64,000 bases of DNA from Pelagihabitans sp947500445 (lineage in GTDB: Bacteria > Bacteroidota > Bacteroidia > Flavobacteriales > Flavobacteriaceae). The translations under genes and the position numbers were made by a program. Location of the stretch: positions 124,001 through 188,000 of the forward strand of contig NZ_JBNGOP010000003.1 in assembly GCF_050589625.1 (NCBI RefSeq). The letters are read 5' to 3'. Below the pieces are notes generated by a model, which saw only the letters and a program-made list of their open reading frames with translations, made no database searches and was not told where the DNA came from. Positions 17,340 through 26,483 of the stretch are shown here, one piece after another (within the stretch, counting starts at the first letter, position 1; each line of letters opens with the position of its first letter).

Positions 17340-17957
17340 ATGAATTTGGAGCAAAGGTTTAGGTCATTACATACGATTTGGGTAACCGATGAAACTCGTG
17401 TAGATAACCTATGGATCGAGTTGACCAACAAGTATAACGAAACACATAGGCACTATCACAATCTGGAGCATATAAGGGCGTTGTTCGCTTATTATGATGA
17501 CTATAACACCGAGTTAAAGTATCCAAATGAGGTGGCTTGCGCCCTGTTTTATCATGATATTATCTATGATATATGGAGTAAAAAGAACGAGTTGAAGAGT
17601 GCGGAACTTGTGAGAGCCCATTTGGAATCATATCGGTTGAACGATAGCTGTATCGATCGTATTTGTAATCTTATTATGGTCACCAAAGATCATAAGCCCA
17701 AGGATAATGAAGATGAAAAATGGATGATCGACTTTGATATTGGTATTTTGGGTCGGTCTTGGGACCGATATCATGTATACACCCAACAAATACGAAAAGA
17801 GTATAGTGCCGTTCCCGGTTTTATATATCGCAAGGGTAGGAAAAAGGTGCTTGATCACTTTTTGGAAAAGGATTTTATCTATAGCACCAAATTTTTCCGT
17901 GATCGATTTGAAATCAAAGCGCGGAGCAATATTAAAAAAGAACTAGAAACGCTTTAA
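17340..17957 (+). CDS. HD-superfamily metal-dependent phosphohydrolase (COG4339-like)
   Basis: About 205 residues from the ATG at 17340; an in-frame ATG at 17307 is an alternative. Motifs of the predicted HD phosphohydrolase family are visible: NETHRHYHNLEHI near the N-terminus, LFYHDIIYD with the adjacent His-Asp metal pair, and MVTKDHKP with a further His, then MIDFDIGILGRSWDRY. These enzymes are thought to cleave phosphate esters of nucleotides or related molecules, but the substrate is unknown. The gene ends one base before the WYL gene, so the two are translationally coupled, and both diverge from the RtcB copy. A tailoring step on RNA ends or a signal nucleotide is possible but unproven. 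Confidence 0.85.
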   Translation: MNLEQRFRSLHTIWVTDETRVDNLWIELTNKYNETHRHYHNLEHIRALFAYYDDYNTELKYPNEVACALFYHDIIYDIWSKKNELKSAELVRAHLESYRLNDSCIDRICNLIMVTKDHKPKDNEDEKWMIDFDIGILGRSWDRYHVYTQQIRKEYSAVPGFIYRKGRKKVLDHFLEKDFIYSTKFFRDRFEIKARSNIKKELETL

Positions 17958-17958
17958 A

Positions 17959-18978
17959 ATGGCCCTTAACAAAAATGCCCTTATCCGATACAAGACCATT
18001 GACAAGTGCCTACAGAACCGGTATCGCCAATGGACGCTTGACGATTTGATCGAAGCCTGTTCAGATGCCCTATATGAGTATGAGGACAGGGATATCAATG
18101 TAAGCAAGCGTACCGTACAATTGGACATTCAACTGATGCGCAGCGACAAATTGGGGTATAATGCGCCTATAGAAGTCTATCGGAAAAAGTACTACCGTTA
18201 TGCGGATGATGGTTTTTCCATCACCAATATTCCCATAACGGAAAACGATATGGACGTACTTTCCGAAACGGTGGAAATGTTAAAACAGTTCAAGGACTTT
18301 TCGCTGTTTTCCGAACTGGGCGGTATCATTCAACGCTTGGAAGATACCGTGTATACCGAAAAGACCCACCAGTCGGCCATCATCCACCTGGACAAAAATG
18401 AAAACCTAAAAGGGCTACATTGGTTGGACGAGCTTTATCGCGCGATTCAAAAAAAGGTGGTATTGGATATCACCTACCAATCCTTTAAGGCGAAAAAGCC
18501 CAGTATTATTAAGTTCCATCCTTACTTGTTAAAAGAGTTCAATAACCGCTGGTTTTTGATCGGGGCCGATGATAAGGGCAAGGTTATCTTGAATTTTGCG
18601 TTGGATCGAATTCTGGCATTGGACCTGGATTTTCAAACCGACTACGCTGTTGGTAATTTTGATGCCGATACCTTTTATATGGATGTGGTGGGTGTTACGG
18701 TAAACCGGGAAAGGCCTTCCGTGGTAAAGGTATGGGTCGATAAGGGCAACGCTCCATATGTGGTAACAAAACCCTTACACCACTCCCAGCGCGTTGTTAA
18801 GGAAAACGAGGACGGCAGCATTGAAGTTACGCTATTGGTAAAGCTCAACTACGAACTTGAACGGTTATTGTTAGGTTTTGGAGAGGCCTTGGAAGTATTG
18901 AAGCCCGAGCGGTTGCGGAAACGAATTCGGATAAAACTGAATCGGGCGGCCACCCGTTATGGGGAAGATTTGCCTTAA
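17959..18978 (+). CDS. WYL-domain transcriptional regulator
   Basis: 339 residues. The N-terminal part (LIRYKTIDKCLQNRYRQWTL ... VSKRTVQLDIQLMRS) is a winged-HTH of the type found in YafY-like regulators, and the middle (LHWLDELYRAIQKKVVLDI, YLLKEFNNRWFLIG, LALDRILAL) is the WYL domain, a beta-barrel known to bind nucleic acids or nucleotides and to control DNA-damage, CRISPR and defence genes. The C-terminal WCX-like extension is also present. It forms a two-gene unit with the HD phosphohydrolase and is divergent from the RtcB copy at 15784-17178, whose expression it plausibly controls. Confidence 0.9.
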   Translation: MALNKNALIRYKTIDKCLQNRYRQWTLDDLIEACSDALYEYEDRDINVSKRTVQLDIQLMRSDKLGYNAPIEVYRKKYYRYADDGFSITNIPITENDMDVLSETVEMLKQFKDFSLFSELGGIIQRLEDTVYTEKTHQSAIIHLDKNENLKGLHWLDELYRAIQKKVVLDITYQSFKAKKPSIIKFHPYLLKEFNNRWFLIGADDKGKVILNFALDRILALDLDFQTDYAVGNFDADTFYMDVVGVTVNRERPSVVKVWVDKGNAPYVVTKPLHHSQRVVKENEDGSIEVTLLVKLNYELERLLLGFGEALEVLKPERLRKRIRIKLNRAATRYGEDLP

Positions 18979-19268
18979 ATTGCTTTTTATGAAATGAGCA
19001 TAAACTTTTTTAAGCATACCCTACCGAGATGATTAAAATAAGTTTATGCGAATTACTGAATTTGCAGAAATTTTTAGTTTCTTCATTTCCAGCAGACTAC
19101 AAAATTTTAAAAAGATGAAAAGGATTAGTAAATGATGCGGTAAGATGCCGCTTCGCTTAGGATAAACCAAGAAGGAGGAGATCGGTCTACAGTGCAGTTG
19201 CCCTGTTTTGCCGGTATGTCACCCTATCCATCGTTATTAAAGTTGCTACTTTTGAAAAAAGAAGTTCA

Positions 19269-20216
19269 ATGAACGCGCAAACCCTAATAGACTGCCACAC
19301 CCGCATCAAACCCTACGTTCATAATACCCAAGTATTGTCATCCCGTCTGATCAACAAAGAAGTAGGTGCCGAGGTATATTTTAAGTGTGAAAACTTTCAA
19401 CGGGCCGGGGCCTATAAAATGCGCGGTGCTACCAATGCAATGCTACAATTGACCGAAAAGCAACGAAGCAAAGGGGTGGTTACCCATTCTTCGGGGAATT
19501 TTGCCCAAGCAGTGGCCTTGGGAGCACAAAGCTTGGGGATTACCGCCCATATTGTAATGCCCACCTCCGCGCCACAGGTTAAAAAAATCGGGGTGTTGGA
19601 ATATGGTGGGCGTATTTATGAATGCGAACCCACTTTGGAAGCCCGTCAGAACATGGCGGATACCATTGCAAAGGATACCGGTGCTACTTTTTTACACCCC
19701 TCAAATCAATTGAACGTTATTATTGGTCAGGGCACCGCGGCAATGGAGTTGTTGGAAGAGCGCCCCAATTTAAATGCAATTTTTTGTCCGGTAGGCGGTG
19801 GTGGACTTATTGCAGGGTCGGCCCTTGCGGCACATTATTTTGGAAATGGATGCAAGGTGTTCGGAGGGGAGCCTTTTGAAGCGGACGATGCCTATCGCTC
19901 TTTGCAAAGCGGCATCCTGGAAGGTAACGAAACCACTAACACCATCGCAGACGGATTGCGGACCACCTTGGGCGATGTAAACTTTCCCATTATTCAACAA
20001 CATGTTACCGGCATTGTTCGGGTTGCCGAGGAGGAAATCATTACCGCCATGCGCTTGGTGTGGGAACGTATGAAGATCATTATAGAACCTTCAAGCGCCG
20101 TCACCGTTGCCGCTTTGCTTCGCGAGCGATCGGTTTTTAAAAATCAAAAAGTGGGAATCGTTATTTCGGGCGGTAATGTAGATTTAGCTAACTTGCCCTT
20201 TCATGCGTCGCGTTAA
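19269..20216 (+). CDS. PLP-dependent threonine/serine dehydratase or serine racemase family enzyme
   Basis: 315 residues of the fold-type II PLP family. K50 in RAGAYKMRGA is the Schiff-base lysine, SSGNFAQAVA binds the cofactor ring region, and the glycine loop GGGGLIAGS holds the PLP phosphate. There is no C-terminal ACT-like regulatory domain, so it resembles the short catabolic dehydratase/serine racemase group rather than biosynthetic IlvA. Expected reaction: deamination of L-threonine or L-serine to a 2-keto acid, or racemisation. It overlaps the next gene by 14 bp, suggesting co-translation, though no pathway link to an MBL-fold enzyme is evident. Confidence 0.88.
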   Translation: MNAQTLIDCHTRIKPYVHNTQVLSSRLINKEVGAEVYFKCENFQRAGAYKMRGATNAMLQLTEKQRSKGVVTHSSGNFAQAVALGAQSLGITAHIVMPTSAPQVKKIGVLEYGGRIYECEPTLEARQNMADTIAKDTGATFLHPSNQLNVIIGQGTAAMELLEERPNLNAIFCPVGGGGLIAGSALAAHYFGNGCKVFGGEPFEADDAYRSLQSGILEGNETTNTIADGLRTTLGDVNFPIIQQHVTGIVRVAEEEIITAMRLVWERMKIIIEPSSAVTVAALLRERSVFKNQKVGIVISGGNVDLANLPFHASR

Positions 20217-21339
20217 AAAAATACTTCAAAAAATGGGATGGTTCTTATTGGGATTGGTGGTGTTTATAACCATTGCGACAGTACTCTTTATGTATATCAG
20301 TCCGCAATTTGGGGGTTCCCCGACCAAAGCGGAAAAAGAACGTTATGCCCGATCTGAAAATTATACGGACGGCGTATTCGTAAACAGGAACAATGTTCAA
20401 ATGGAAATGGGAATTGGAAAAATGTTCAAAGGCCTAAAAGGCTATTTTGGCCCTACTCCCAATACACAACCTGACAAGGATGTAGCGGTCCAGAAAATTG
20501 ACTCGGTTACCATAGCGGATTACGAAGGGCCTACCCGTATGATCTGGTTTGGCCATTCGGCCTTTCTTCTTCAAATAAACGGAAAGAATTTACTTCTTGA
20601 CCCCATGTTCGGAAAAGTGCCAGCACCCCATCCTTGGTTGGGAAACAATCGTTTTAGCACCGAATTGCCCATTGAAATAGAGAAGTTGCCCAAGATCGAT
20701 GCAGTGCTCTTCTCGCACGATCACTATGATCATTTGGATTATGAATCCATTCAATTGATCAAGGATAAAGTAGGTGTCTTTTATGTGCCCTTGGGCGTAG
20801 GGCCATACCTGAGAGATTGGGGAATAGCGGACAAAAAAATCATGGAGCTCGATTGGTGGGAGCAAACACCTTTCCAAGACCTAAAATTCGTATGCACACC
20901 GGCACAACACTTTTCAGGACGTGGATTTCGGGATCGAGGAAAAACCTTATGGAGCTCTTGGATCATAGCCTCTGAAACCGAAAATATCTTTTTTAGCGGC
21001 GATAGCGGGTATGGAGACCACTTTAAGGAAATCGGTAAAAAATACGGTCCCTTCGATTTTGCCATGATGGAATGCGGACAGTATAATGAACTGTGGAAGG
21101 AGATCCATATGATGCCGGAAGAGACCGCGCAGGCAGGCGTTGATGTTGGAGCAAAAAAAATAATGCCCATTCATTGGGGAGCTTTTAAATTAGCGATGCA
21201 TCCATGGACGGAACCGGTAGAACGGGTAACCCAAAAAGCGGCCGAATTGGGCGTGCCGGTAACGGTTCCGGAAATCGGGGAAGCTATCTATTTAAATACG
21301 GAACAGCTTTCCAAAAACGATTGGTGGTCCAAGTTCTAG
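20203..21339 (+). CDS. Membrane-anchored MBL-fold hydrolase (NAPE-PLD/UlaG-like)
   Basis: 378 residues with an N-terminal membrane segment (MGWFLLGLVVFITIATVLF) and then a metallo-beta-lactamase fold: WFGHSAFLLQINGKNLLLDP, the HxHxDH metal motif as FSHDHYDHLD, SGDSGYGDHF and a late IHWGAFKLA histidine. This layout fits the lipoprotein/NAPE-phospholipase D-like and UlaG-like branch, which cleaves phosphodiesters or lactones; the substrate here is unknown. It overlaps the preceding dehydratase gene by 14 bp. No terminator is obvious; the following 630 bp are repeat-rich. Confidence 0.88.
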   Translation: MRRVKKILQKMGWFLLGLVVFITIATVLFMYISPQFGGSPTKAEKERYARSENYTDGVFVNRNNVQMEMGIGKMFKGLKGYFGPTPNTQPDKDVAVQKIDSVTIADYEGPTRMIWFGHSAFLLQINGKNLLLDPMFGKVPAPHPWLGNNRFSTELPIEIEKLPKIDAVLFSHDHYDHLDYESIQLIKDKVGVFYVPLGVGPYLRDWGIADKKIMELDWWEQTPFQDLKFVCTPAQHFSGRGFRDRGKTLWSSWIIASETENIFFSGDSGYGDHFKEIGKKYGPFDFAMMECGQYNELWKEIHMMPEETAQAGVDVGAKKIMPIHWGAFKLAMHPWTEPVERVTQKAAELGVPVTVPEIGEAIYLNTEQLSKNDWWSKF

Positions 21340-21424
21340 AACAAGTGTTTTTTAAATTCAAAAAGAACAAAGAGCCAAGTGGTCAGTAGTAGTGGGCAAT
21401 AATCGACCAAATTTAGTTTATCCG

Positions 21425-21600
21425 TTTTGAGTTTGCATTGGAGGTTGCGCTTGAGCTTGCCACTTGAACTTTTTTAGTCTTTTTTCTTTCAGCGAAGCGG
21501 TCTTTTTTCAATTAGCAATTGACGGTGGTTTATTGGATGGTAGAAGCAATTAGTGAATAGTATGGTCTGAAATTTGCGCTTGAAGTTGAATTTATTTTTT
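21425..21600. repeat. Long imperfect direct repeat, copy 1
   Basis: About 175 bp containing ctttcagcgaagcggtctt, tttcaattagcaatt, agcaattagtgaatag and aatttgcgcttgaa. The same blocks recur in the same order and spacing at 21745-21925. Non-coding. Confidence 0.8.
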
Positions 21601-21605
21601 CATCG

Positions 21606-21661
21606 ACCAACCACCAACCACCAACCACCAACCACGAACCACCAACCACTAACCACTAACC
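21606..21661. repeat. Heptanucleotide tandem repeat (ACCAACC)8
   Basis: Eight 7-bp units, five exact accaacc and three one-base variants (acgaacc, actaacc twice), between the two long direct repeats. Confidence 0.95.
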
Positions 21662-21668
21662 ACTTTTT

Positions 21669-21703
21669 AGTACCCAGTACCTAGTATTCAGTATCAAGTA
21701 CCT
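21669..21703. repeat. Degenerate heptad array (AGTAYNN)5
   Basis: agtaccc, agtacct, agtattc, agtatca, agtacct in 7-base phase right after the ACCAACC array. It has the same pattern as 441-482 beside the rtcB array. Confidence 0.75.
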
Positions 21704-21744
21704 TACTGGCTACTACGGTTCAATAAAAGTGCTCCCTCTTTAAC

Positions 21745-21925
21745 CTGAGTTTGATTTTGTGCTTGAACTTGCCACTTGAACTTGAACTTTTTTAATCTTT
21801 TGTCCTTTTTCTTTCAGCGAAGCGGTCTTGTTTCAATTAGCAATTCAAGGTGGCTCATCGGATGGTAAAAGCAATTAGTGAATAGTTTAGTCCTGAATTT
21901 GCGCTTGAACTTGACACTTGAGCTT
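21745..21925. repeat. Long imperfect direct repeat, copy 2
   Basis: Second copy of the 21425-21600 block, offset by about 317 bp, ending shortly before the dehydrogenase stop (21972). Shared exact blocks include ctttcagcgaagcggtctt and agcaattagtgaatag. Differences are scattered substitutions, so the duplication is not very recent. Confidence 0.8.
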
Positions 21926-21971
21926 GAACTTTTTTTAGCACCCAATAGCACCCAGAACTCCCACACCTGCA

Positions 21972-23030
21972 CTAGGCCTTTTTTATCCACGCAACAACTT
22001 CCTCCGTTACTTCTTGTGTCGATGCATTCCCCCCAAGGTCGCGGGTAAGAACCTTTCCTTCGGAAGTCAACGCTTCTATGGCATTTAAGATCAATAGGGC
22101 ACCTTCCGTTTCTCCAAGATGATCGAGCATCATGGCCCCGGTCCAAAAACAAGCAATAGGGTTGGCCAAATTTTTACCCGCAATATCGGGGGCACTACCA
22201 TGTACCGGTTCGAACATACTCGGGTATTCTTTTTCTGGATTGAGGTTGGCACCGGGCGCAATTCCCATACCACCTGCGATGGCCGGCCCAAGATCGGATA
22301 AAATATCCCCAAAAAGGTTGCTGGCAACCACTACGTCGAAAGTACTCGGCCGACCCACAAAATGCGCACTAAGGATATCGATATGAAATTGGGATTGCTC
22401 CACTTCGGGATATGCTTTACCGACTTCGCGAAAACGTTCGTCCCAAAAGGGCATGGTATGTACGATTCCGTTCGATTTTGTGGCACTTGCCAGTTTTTTG
22501 TTCCGTTTCGCTGCCAAGGTATAGGCATATTTCATAACGCGATCGACGCCCCTTCGCGTAAATACACTTTCCTGTACCACCATCTCGTGTTCGGTGCCTT
22601 CGTTCAAACGACCTCCAATAGAAGAGTATTCCCCCTCGGTGTTTTCGCGGACGATATAAAAATCGACATCCCCAGGATTTTTTAATGGGGAGTCCACACC
22701 CTTTAAAAGCCGTACGGGCCTGAGGTTGATGTACTGTTGAAACGTTCTGCGAATGGGTACGAGCAAACCCCATAACGAAACATGGTCGGGTACGCCCGGG
22801 TAGCCTACCGCCCCAAGAAAAATACCGTCACTGTCACGAAGCCGCTCCAAGCCGTCCGCTGGCATCATGGCCCCGGTTTTTTTATAGTGTTCACAGGAAA
22901 AGTCGTGGTTGGTATAGTTCATTTGAAAGCCGCAACTTGCGCCTACGGCATCCAACACCTTAAGAGATGCGGGAATGACTTCATTGCCGATCCCATCTCC
23001 GGGAACGGTCGCTATTTGATGTGTTCTCAT
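21972..23030 (-). CDS. Tartrate/D-malate dehydrogenase (isopropylmalate dehydrogenase family)
   Basis: 352 residues of the beta-decarboxylating dehydrogenase family: ATVPGDGIGNEV at the start, DHVSLWGLLVPIRRTFQQY for substrate binding, the signature VVASNLFGDILSDLGPAI with metal-binding Asp residues, and EPVHGSAPDIAGK for NAD. The SLWGLLVPIRR wording is typical of the TtuC/DmlA branch (tartrate dehydrogenase, D-malate decarboxylase) rather than LeuB or Icd. It would oxidise tartrate or D-malate to oxaloglycolate or pyruvate in the cytoplasm. It is the last gene of the operon that carries two organic-acid permeases and a haloacid-type dehalogenase, consistent with catabolism of a dicarboxylate. 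Confidence 0.88.
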   Translation of the reverse strand: MRTHQIATVPGDGIGNEVIPASLKVLDAVGASCGFQMNYTNHDFSCEHYKKTGAMMPADGLERLRDSDGIFLGAVGYPGVPDHVSLWGLLVPIRRTFQQYINLRPVRLLKGVDSPLKNPGDVDFYIVRENTEGEYSSIGGRLNEGTEHEMVVQESVFTRRGVDRVMKYAYTLAAKRNKKLASATKSNGIVHTMPFWDERFREVGKAYPEVEQSQFHIDILSAHFVGRPSTFDVVVASNLFGDILSDLGPAIAGGMGIAPGANLNPEKEYPSMFEPVHGSAPDIAGKNLANPIACFWTGAMMLDHLGETEGALLILNAIEALTSEGKVLTRDLGGNASTQEVTEEVVAWIKKA

Positions 23031-23161
23031 ATATGTGTTTTTTAGTAATCGGTAGCTCCCAATATTTCAGATGGGAACGATGAATAGGTTTTTATTTTTT
23101 GATATCTGAACGGGAATCCGTTCTTGTTGGTCCATTGCGTTATATCGGTCCGTCTTTTCTA

Positions 23162-24034
23162 TTAGCCAAAAAATTGGATAAAGGCATCCAGGGTTTGATC
23201 GGGTGCTTCCTCCGGTAAATAGTGTCCGCAGGGCAATGCATATCCGGTGACCTCGTCGGCCCATTTTTTCCATTCTTTTACAACATTATATTTTTTGCCT
23301 ACATAACCCTTTTCGCCCCATAGACAGAGTGTTTCGCAAGGTGTTTTTTTCCCGCTGTCGATATCCGATTGGTCATGTTCAAGGTCTATCGATGCCGAGG
23401 CCCTATAATCTTCGCAACTGGCGTGTATAGTCTCCGGGGTCAGGCAACGTCGGTATTCGGCCATGGCGGCTTCGGTAAATGCACCGCTATCCCTTCCCCA
23501 TTGTCCAAATTTTTTCAATAGGAAGTACTCAGGATCTGCGCCGATCATTTTTTCCGGAATGTCCGCGGGCTGAATTAGAAAAAACCAATGAAAGTATGCC
23601 GTTGCGAACTCCATATCGGTCGTCTTATACATGGTGTAGGTCGGGGCAATATCCAACACGGCCAGTTTCGTTATCGCCTGTGGATGATCTAAGGCCATCC
23701 GATGAGCCACTCGGCCACCGCGATCATGCCCCGCCACGAAAAAAGAATCGAAGCCCAGGGCTTGCATTAACAACACTTGGTCTTTGGCCATTTCCCTTTT
23801 TGAATACGAACTGTGGTCGGGAACCGTGGCGGGCTTGCCGCTGTCACCGTATCCTCGGAGGTCGCTTGCCACAACGGTGTAGCGCTCGGCCAAAAATGGG
23901 GCTATTTTATGCCATATGACATGGCTTTGGGGGTATCCGTGCAATAATAATAAGGGTTTTCCTTTTCCACCTATCCGGTAATGGATGGTTGTGCCGTTAA
24001 CCGTTGCCTTTTTTGTAGTAAACCCTTCAAACAT
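23162..24034 (-). CDS. Fluoroacetate dehalogenase-like alpha/beta hydrolase
   Basis: 290-residue alpha/beta hydrolase. Compared from memory with the well-studied Rhodopseudomonas fluoroacetate dehalogenase (D110, R111, R114, D134, H155, W156, Y219, H280), this protein has D104 (GHDRGGR), R105, R108, D128, H149, W150, Y210 (CEDYRAS) and H271 (CGHYLPE): the first six keep one offset of six, the last two one offset of nine. So nucleophile, carboxylate-binding arginines, acid, base and the halide pocket His-Trp-Tyr all appear to be present. Expected reaction: hydrolytic removal of halide from a 2-haloacid such as fluoroacetate, giving a 2-hydroxy acid. It lies 4 bp after a dicarboxylate transporter gene and upstream of a hydroxy-acid dehydrogenase. 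Epoxide or ester hydrolysis cannot be excluded. Confidence 0.82.
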   Translation of the reverse strand: MFEGFTTKKATVNGTTIHYRIGGKGKPLLLLHGYPQSHVIWHKIAPFLAERYTVVASDLRGYGDSGKPATVPDHSSYSKREMAKDQVLLMQALGFDSFFVAGHDRGGRVAHRMALDHPQAITKLAVLDIAPTYTMYKTTDMEFATAYFHWFFLIQPADIPEKMIGADPEYFLLKKFGQWGRDSGAFTEAAMAEYRRCLTPETIHASCEDYRASASIDLEHDQSDIDSGKKTPCETLCLWGEKGYVGKKYNVVKEWKKWADEVTGYALPCGHYLPEEAPDQTLDAFIQFFG

Positions 24035-24037
24035 AAT

Positions 24038-25507
24038 TTATGGTTTTAGTTTTTCTGGAAATTTGTCAATGGTAATATCCCAAAGTTCGGGCAACACATA
24101 ATAAACGAAACCCGTTAGGATTACTATGGAGATGATGTTCATAAACAGTCCCTTTTGTACCATATCCGGTATACGGAGATATCCTGAACCGAATACCACG
24201 GCATTGGGTGGTGTAGCTACGGGCAGCATGTACGCGCAAGATGCCGCGACCGCGGTTCCTACCATTAAAACAAAGGGATGGATATCTATGGTCAGGGCCA
24301 TGGGTGCCAGAACGGGGAGCAACATGGCGGTAGTTGCCAGGTTGGAGGTGATTTCCGTGAGAAAATTGACCGCGGTTATCAGAACCAAGATCAAAAGCAA
24401 AAAGGGCAGGTCGGTAAGCGAGGTCATTTGGTTTCCGATCCAATTGGCCAGTCCGCTTACTTCAAAACCTTTGGCCAATGCCATGCCTCCACCGAACAGT
24501 AAGATGATGCCCCAAGGCATTTTTACGGCTTCTTCCCAACCGATTAGGGCCCCTTTTTTATTTTTAGCGGGAATCAGAAAAAGCACAATGGCAAATACCA
24601 TGGCGATAATGGTATCGTCCAATTGCGGTAGTATTTTTTGAAGCAGAAAAGAACGGGTAATCCAACAGAAAGCGGTGCTGGCAAAAACGATCGCCACCAG
24701 TTTTTCCTCATAGGTGATCTTGCCCAGGTTGGCCAACTGCTTTTTAATTTCGTCCTTTCCGCCGGGAAAATTTTCTTGGTCGAACGTAAAGGCAAAACGG
24801 GTTAAATACACCCAACAGATAAAGAGTAACAGAATGGCAATGGGAAGCCCAAAAGCGAACCATTGCATAAAGGTAATCTCGTACCCATAGGTGTCCAAGA
24901 CCACTCCTGCCAAAACAAGATTGGGGGGCGTGCCGATCAAGGTCGCTATGCCTCCGATGGATGCACTGTAGGCGATGGATAGCATCAGGGCCTTTCCGAA
25001 GATGGTGTTTTCGTTTTTTACCGTTCCCGGATTGTCCTGCAATTGTTTTATGATCGCAATACCGATGGGCAACATCATTACCGAGGTGGCCGTGTTGGAA
25101 ATCCACATGGATAAAAAGGCGGTGGCGACCATGAACCCCAAGATGATCTTTCGAACGTTGGACCCGATAATCTTTATAATATTCAGGGCTATACGCCTAT
25201 GGAGGTTCCATTTTTCTATGGTGATGGCAATAATAAAGCCGCCCATATACAGAAAAATGTACTTGTGCCCAAAGGAGCCCGAAGTACTGGGGAGATCCAA
25301 ACCTCCCGATAAGGGAAAAAGGACCAAGGGCAGCAGCGCTGTGGCGGCAATGGGGATGGCCTCCGTAATCCACCAAACGGCGATCCAGGCGGTGGTGGCC
25401 AAAATGGCGTTCGCCTCCTTTGACAAGCCTTCCGGATGAAAAAAGTTAAGAATGATCAAAAACAGTAAGGGTCCTAGAAAGAGACCGATTTTTTTGGTTG
25501 TGGGCAT
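24038..25507 (-). CDS. DASS/SLC13-family sodium:dicarboxylate transporter
   Basis: 489 residues, about 11-12 membrane segments. The two SNT-type motifs that bind sodium and substrate are seen as MWISNTATSVMMLPIG and ITSNLATTAMLLPVL, with TPPNLVLAG and ATPPNAVVFGSG as the paired TPPN/TPPNA loops characteristic of SLC13. Members import succinate, malate, fumarate or tartrate with sodium. It lies in the minus-strand operon between the AEC permease (1 bp gap) and the dehalogenase-like gene (3 bp gap), so tight translational coupling is expected. Confidence 0.92.
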   Translation of the reverse strand: MPTTKKIGLFLGPLLFLIILNFFHPEGLSKEANAILATTAWIAVWWITEAIPIAATALLPLVLFPLSGGLDLPSTSGSFGHKYIFLYMGGFIIAITIEKWNLHRRIALNIIKIIGSNVRKIILGFMVATAFLSMWISNTATSVMMLPIGIAIIKQLQDNPGTVKNENTIFGKALMLSIAYSASIGGIATLIGTPPNLVLAGVVLDTYGYEITFMQWFAFGLPIAILLLFICWVYLTRFAFTFDQENFPGGKDEIKKQLANLGKITYEEKLVAIVFASTAFCWITRSFLLQKILPQLDDTIIAMVFAIVLFLIPAKNKKGALIGWEEAVKMPWGIILLFGGGMALAKGFEVSGLANWIGNQMTSLTDLPFLLLILVLITAVNFLTEITSNLATTAMLLPVLAPMALTIDIHPFVLMVGTAVAASCAYMLPVATPPNAVVFGSGYLRIPDMVQKGLFMNIISIVILTGFVYYVLPELWDITIDKFPEKLKP

Positions 25508-25508
25508 A

Positions 25509-26414
25509 TCAACAAATTAAATAATACAATAGCATTAGGGTGCCGACGGATAGGGGAATGCCCACTCCTGGCATTAAAAGGGCCAGTTTTGGCCTCGGGT
25601 TTAACGATACGGCAACGATCGCTATAGTGTTCATAGAACCGATGCCGGCCCCAAGAATACATATTTTTGCGATAAGCGTGTGTTGAAGCCCCAAAAAAAA
25701 GAAAAGCATATAAATGAGTACAGGTGCCAAAACCAGTTTGTAAAACTGGCCCAACCAAAGAAACTTCCGGTTTTCCCCAAATCCCTTGAGCTGTACTTGG
25801 AGCCCTATGGTGAAAAGGGCCAAAACGGAAAAAGGACTACTCAGAAAGGTCAACACCGATTTGGTGGAGCTGTGGTGTTCATAATCGAAAAAGAGGAGCA
25901 ACATGGCTATGAACATTGCTATAAACGGTGGGAACTGTACTATTTTCTTGACTATTACGGATGGTTTTGGCTGTTCTTGTGCGTACCAATACCCCGTTAA
26001 AATACCTACCGAATTGCATACGACAAGGGTGCCTGCAATACTCATTACAATACCATAGGAAAGCCCTTCATCGCCATAGAACAACTTAAAAAATGGAAAT
26101 CCGACAAAAGAGATACTGCCGATACCGGAGGTCATGATCAATGCCGCCCTAACTTTTTTGGGAATGGGCGTAAGTTGGTGTACCGCCTCAAAAAAAAGAA
26201 GGGAGCACCCGTAAATGATCCAGGGCGTGATGAGCAACCAAATATGGACGATATCGAATTTAAATTGGCTCAGATGCAGCAATATAAGCACCGGTAAAAA
26301 AAAGTAGATGAGTGTTTTATTGAGCGATAGCGCAAAATTGGATGGCAATACGCTGAGGTTTCTTAGCAGATAACCGAGGGTAAAAGATGAGAAGAGAACA
26401 AAGTGATTTTCCAT
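25509..26414 (-). CDS. AEC-family (auxin efflux carrier-like) permease
   Basis: 301 residues with 8-10 hydrophobic segments and the AEC family pattern: paired bundles with VIVKKIVQFPPFIAMFIAML at the half-way point and MLLYYLIC at the very end. Bacterial AEC proteins transport malate, malonate or other organic acids, often as efflux carriers. Directly followed by the DASS transporter. The presence of two unlike organic-acid carriers in one operon suggests import of a substrate and release of a product or analogue, which is inference. Confidence 0.85.
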   Translation of the reverse strand: MENHFVLFSSFTLGYLLRNLSVLPSNFALSLNKTLIYFFLPVLILLHLSQFKFDIVHIWLLITPWIIYGCSLLFFEAVHQLTPIPKKVRAALIMTSGIGSISFVGFPFFKLFYGDEGLSYGIVMSIAGTLVVCNSVGILTGYWYAQEQPKPSVIVKKIVQFPPFIAMFIAMLLLFFDYEHHSSTKSVLTFLSSPFSVLALFTIGLQVQLKGFGENRKFLWLGQFYKLVLAPVLIYMLFFFLGLQHTLIAKICILGAGIGSMNTIAIVAVSLNPRPKLALLMPGVGIPLSVGTLMLLYYLIC

Positions 26415-26483
26415 GCCATTTTAAAACAGAGGCCCCGCTGGGCGGAGCCTCTATAAACTAACTCAAACCAAACAAAAAACTAC

